NCBI GenBank assembly: GCA_023394015.1
Contig: JAEXBL010000114.1
Coordinates: forward strand, 1-5,776
From: Pseudomonadota bacterium
Lineage (GTDB): Bacteria > Pseudomonadota > Gammaproteobacteria > Burkholderiales > Burkholderiaceae_C
DNA: 5,776 nucleotides
Direction of reading: 5' to 3'
Position numbers and translations under genes: made by a program. The notes under the pieces are model-generated. The model saw nothing but the letters and a program-made list of their open reading frames with translations. It ran no database searches and was not told the DNA's origin. Shown here piece after piece: positions 5,171-5,776 of this stretch; position 1 is the stretch's first letter, and each line of letters starts with the position of its first letter.

Positions 5171-5776
5171 ATGAAGCAAGCCACACACCACCAAGCAACC
5201 CCATGGCGCCGCGCCCGGCGCGCCATGGCCTTGGGCATCGCCGGCCTGGGGCTGGGCTGGCACACCGCGGCCCTGGCCTTTTGCGCCGGCGGCGGCCAGC
5301 CGCACCTGCCGCAGGGCCCGTTCGTCGATGCCGGCAACGGCCTGGTACGCCACGTGCCCAGCCAGACGGTGTGGAAGCGCTGCGCCGAAGGGCAGAACTG
5401 GGCCGGCAAAAGCTGCGTCGGCCAGCCGCTGGTGCTGACGGCGGCGGCGGCGCAGGCGCGCGTGATCGCCGTCAACGCCAGCGCGCCCGGCACGCGCAAC
5501 GCCGGCCAGACCAGTTGGCGCCTGCCGCGCCTGCACGAGCTGCGCTGGCTCGTCGAGGCCGGCTGCGAACACCCGGCCATCAACCAGACGCAGTTTCCGC
5601 GCACGCCGCCCATGCCGTTCTGGACCGAGACGCCCTTCGTCGACGCCTACAACGCCGCCTGGACGGTGGACTTCGCCCTCGGCGAGGCGCGCGGCAGCAG
5701 CCGGCGGGCCACGGCCGCGCGGCGCCTGGTGCGCGTGGCCGCCGCGCCCGAGCGCGGGCGCGAACTGGCCTTGGTG
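5171..5776 (+). CDS. Secreted DUF1566 (Lcl C-terminal) domain protein, 3' end cut by window
   Basis: The frame is open for 202 residues to the window edge. Residues 13-36 look like an export signal: a basic RRARR cluster, a hydrophobic stretch (19-29) and an A-L-A cleavage site after residue 36. The double arginines might suit Tat export, but the usual SRRxFLK pattern is absent. The mature part is a DUF1566/Lcl-C domain: FVDAGNGLVRH (51-61), VWKRCAEGQNW (67-77), a Cys71/Cys82 pair, TSWRLPRLHELRWLVEAGC (114-132), PAINQTQFP (135-143), the aromatic FWTETPF (150-156), then AWTVDF (163-168). Proteins of this kind are exported and sometimes linked to adhesion or cell-surface roles; their molecular function is not established. 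AAGGAGG at 5159-5165 fixes the start. The domain appears nearly complete, so the missing part may be short, but the stop codon is outside the window. Confidence 0.85.
   Translation, partial: MKQATHHQATPWRRARRAMALGIAGLGLGWHTAALAFCAGGGQPHLPQGPFVDAGNGLVRHVPSQTVWKRCAEGQNWAGKSCVGQPLVLTAAAAQARVIAVNASAPGTRNAGQTSWRLPRLHELRWLVEAGCEHPAINQTQFPRTPPMPFWTETPFVDAYNAAWTVDFALGEARGSSRRATAARRLVRVAAAPERGRELALV

Noticed and set aside
5276..5286. Possible lipobox L-A-F-C in the DUF1566 protein
   Set aside because: Phe at the position before Cys is not accepted by signal peptidase II; an ordinary cleavage site after A-L-A is more likely.
5068..5613. Minus-strand open frame opposite the DUF1566 gene
   Set aside because: No ribosome site or domain seen; the plus-strand frame has a perfect Shine-Dalgarno, an export signal and a known domain.

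Overview
The window looks like ordinary chromosome from a high-GC betaproteobacterium, most likely Burkholderiales of the Comamonadaceae type. This rests on the very strong G/C preference at third codon positions, the style of the proteins, and a TTGAT-N4-GTCAG site resembling the FNR boxes of that group. The taxonomic call is an impression; no search was run. There are six protein genes, five complete and one cut by the right edge. No tRNA, rRNA, CRISPR array, insertion sequence or phage gene was seen.

Layout: (1) A short left leader (1-134) with an FNR-like palindrome precedes an alpha/beta hydrolase (135-899, +). (2) Converging on it with only 7 bases between the stop codons is a lumazine synthase of the RibH2 type (907-1422, -). 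Its roughly 350-base upstream stretch holds a textbook FMN riboswitch (1558-1715, -) and a candidate intrinsic terminator (1452-1477, -) just before the ribosome binding site. (3) Upstream on the same strand is a YfcG/YghU-like glutathione transferase (1777-2484, -), which may be read from a leaderless transcript. (4) Diverging from it is a 493-residue M20 dipeptidase (2586-4067, +), followed after an 82-base structured gap by a monoacylglycerol-lipase-like hydrolase (4150-5013, +). (5) A 157-base gap with repeats and a hairpin touching the Shine-Dalgarno leads to a secreted DUF1566 (Lcl C-terminal) protein that runs off the right end.

How the genes relate: the riboswitch and ribH form one clear regulatory unit in which FMN should shut off lumazine synthase. 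The glutathione transferase lies 61 bases upstream on the same strand and could supply read-through transcription, because no strong separate promoter is visible. The other genes look like independent housekeeping or accessory enzymes (ester hydrolysis, peptide hydrolysis, thiol chemistry) and do not form a recognisable pathway. I see no evidence of a new defence or mobile system. The points most worth a second look are the predicted riboswitch switching mechanism, the RibH2-type enzyme standing apart from other rib genes, the leaderless start, and the unexplained upstream region of the DUF1566 gene.
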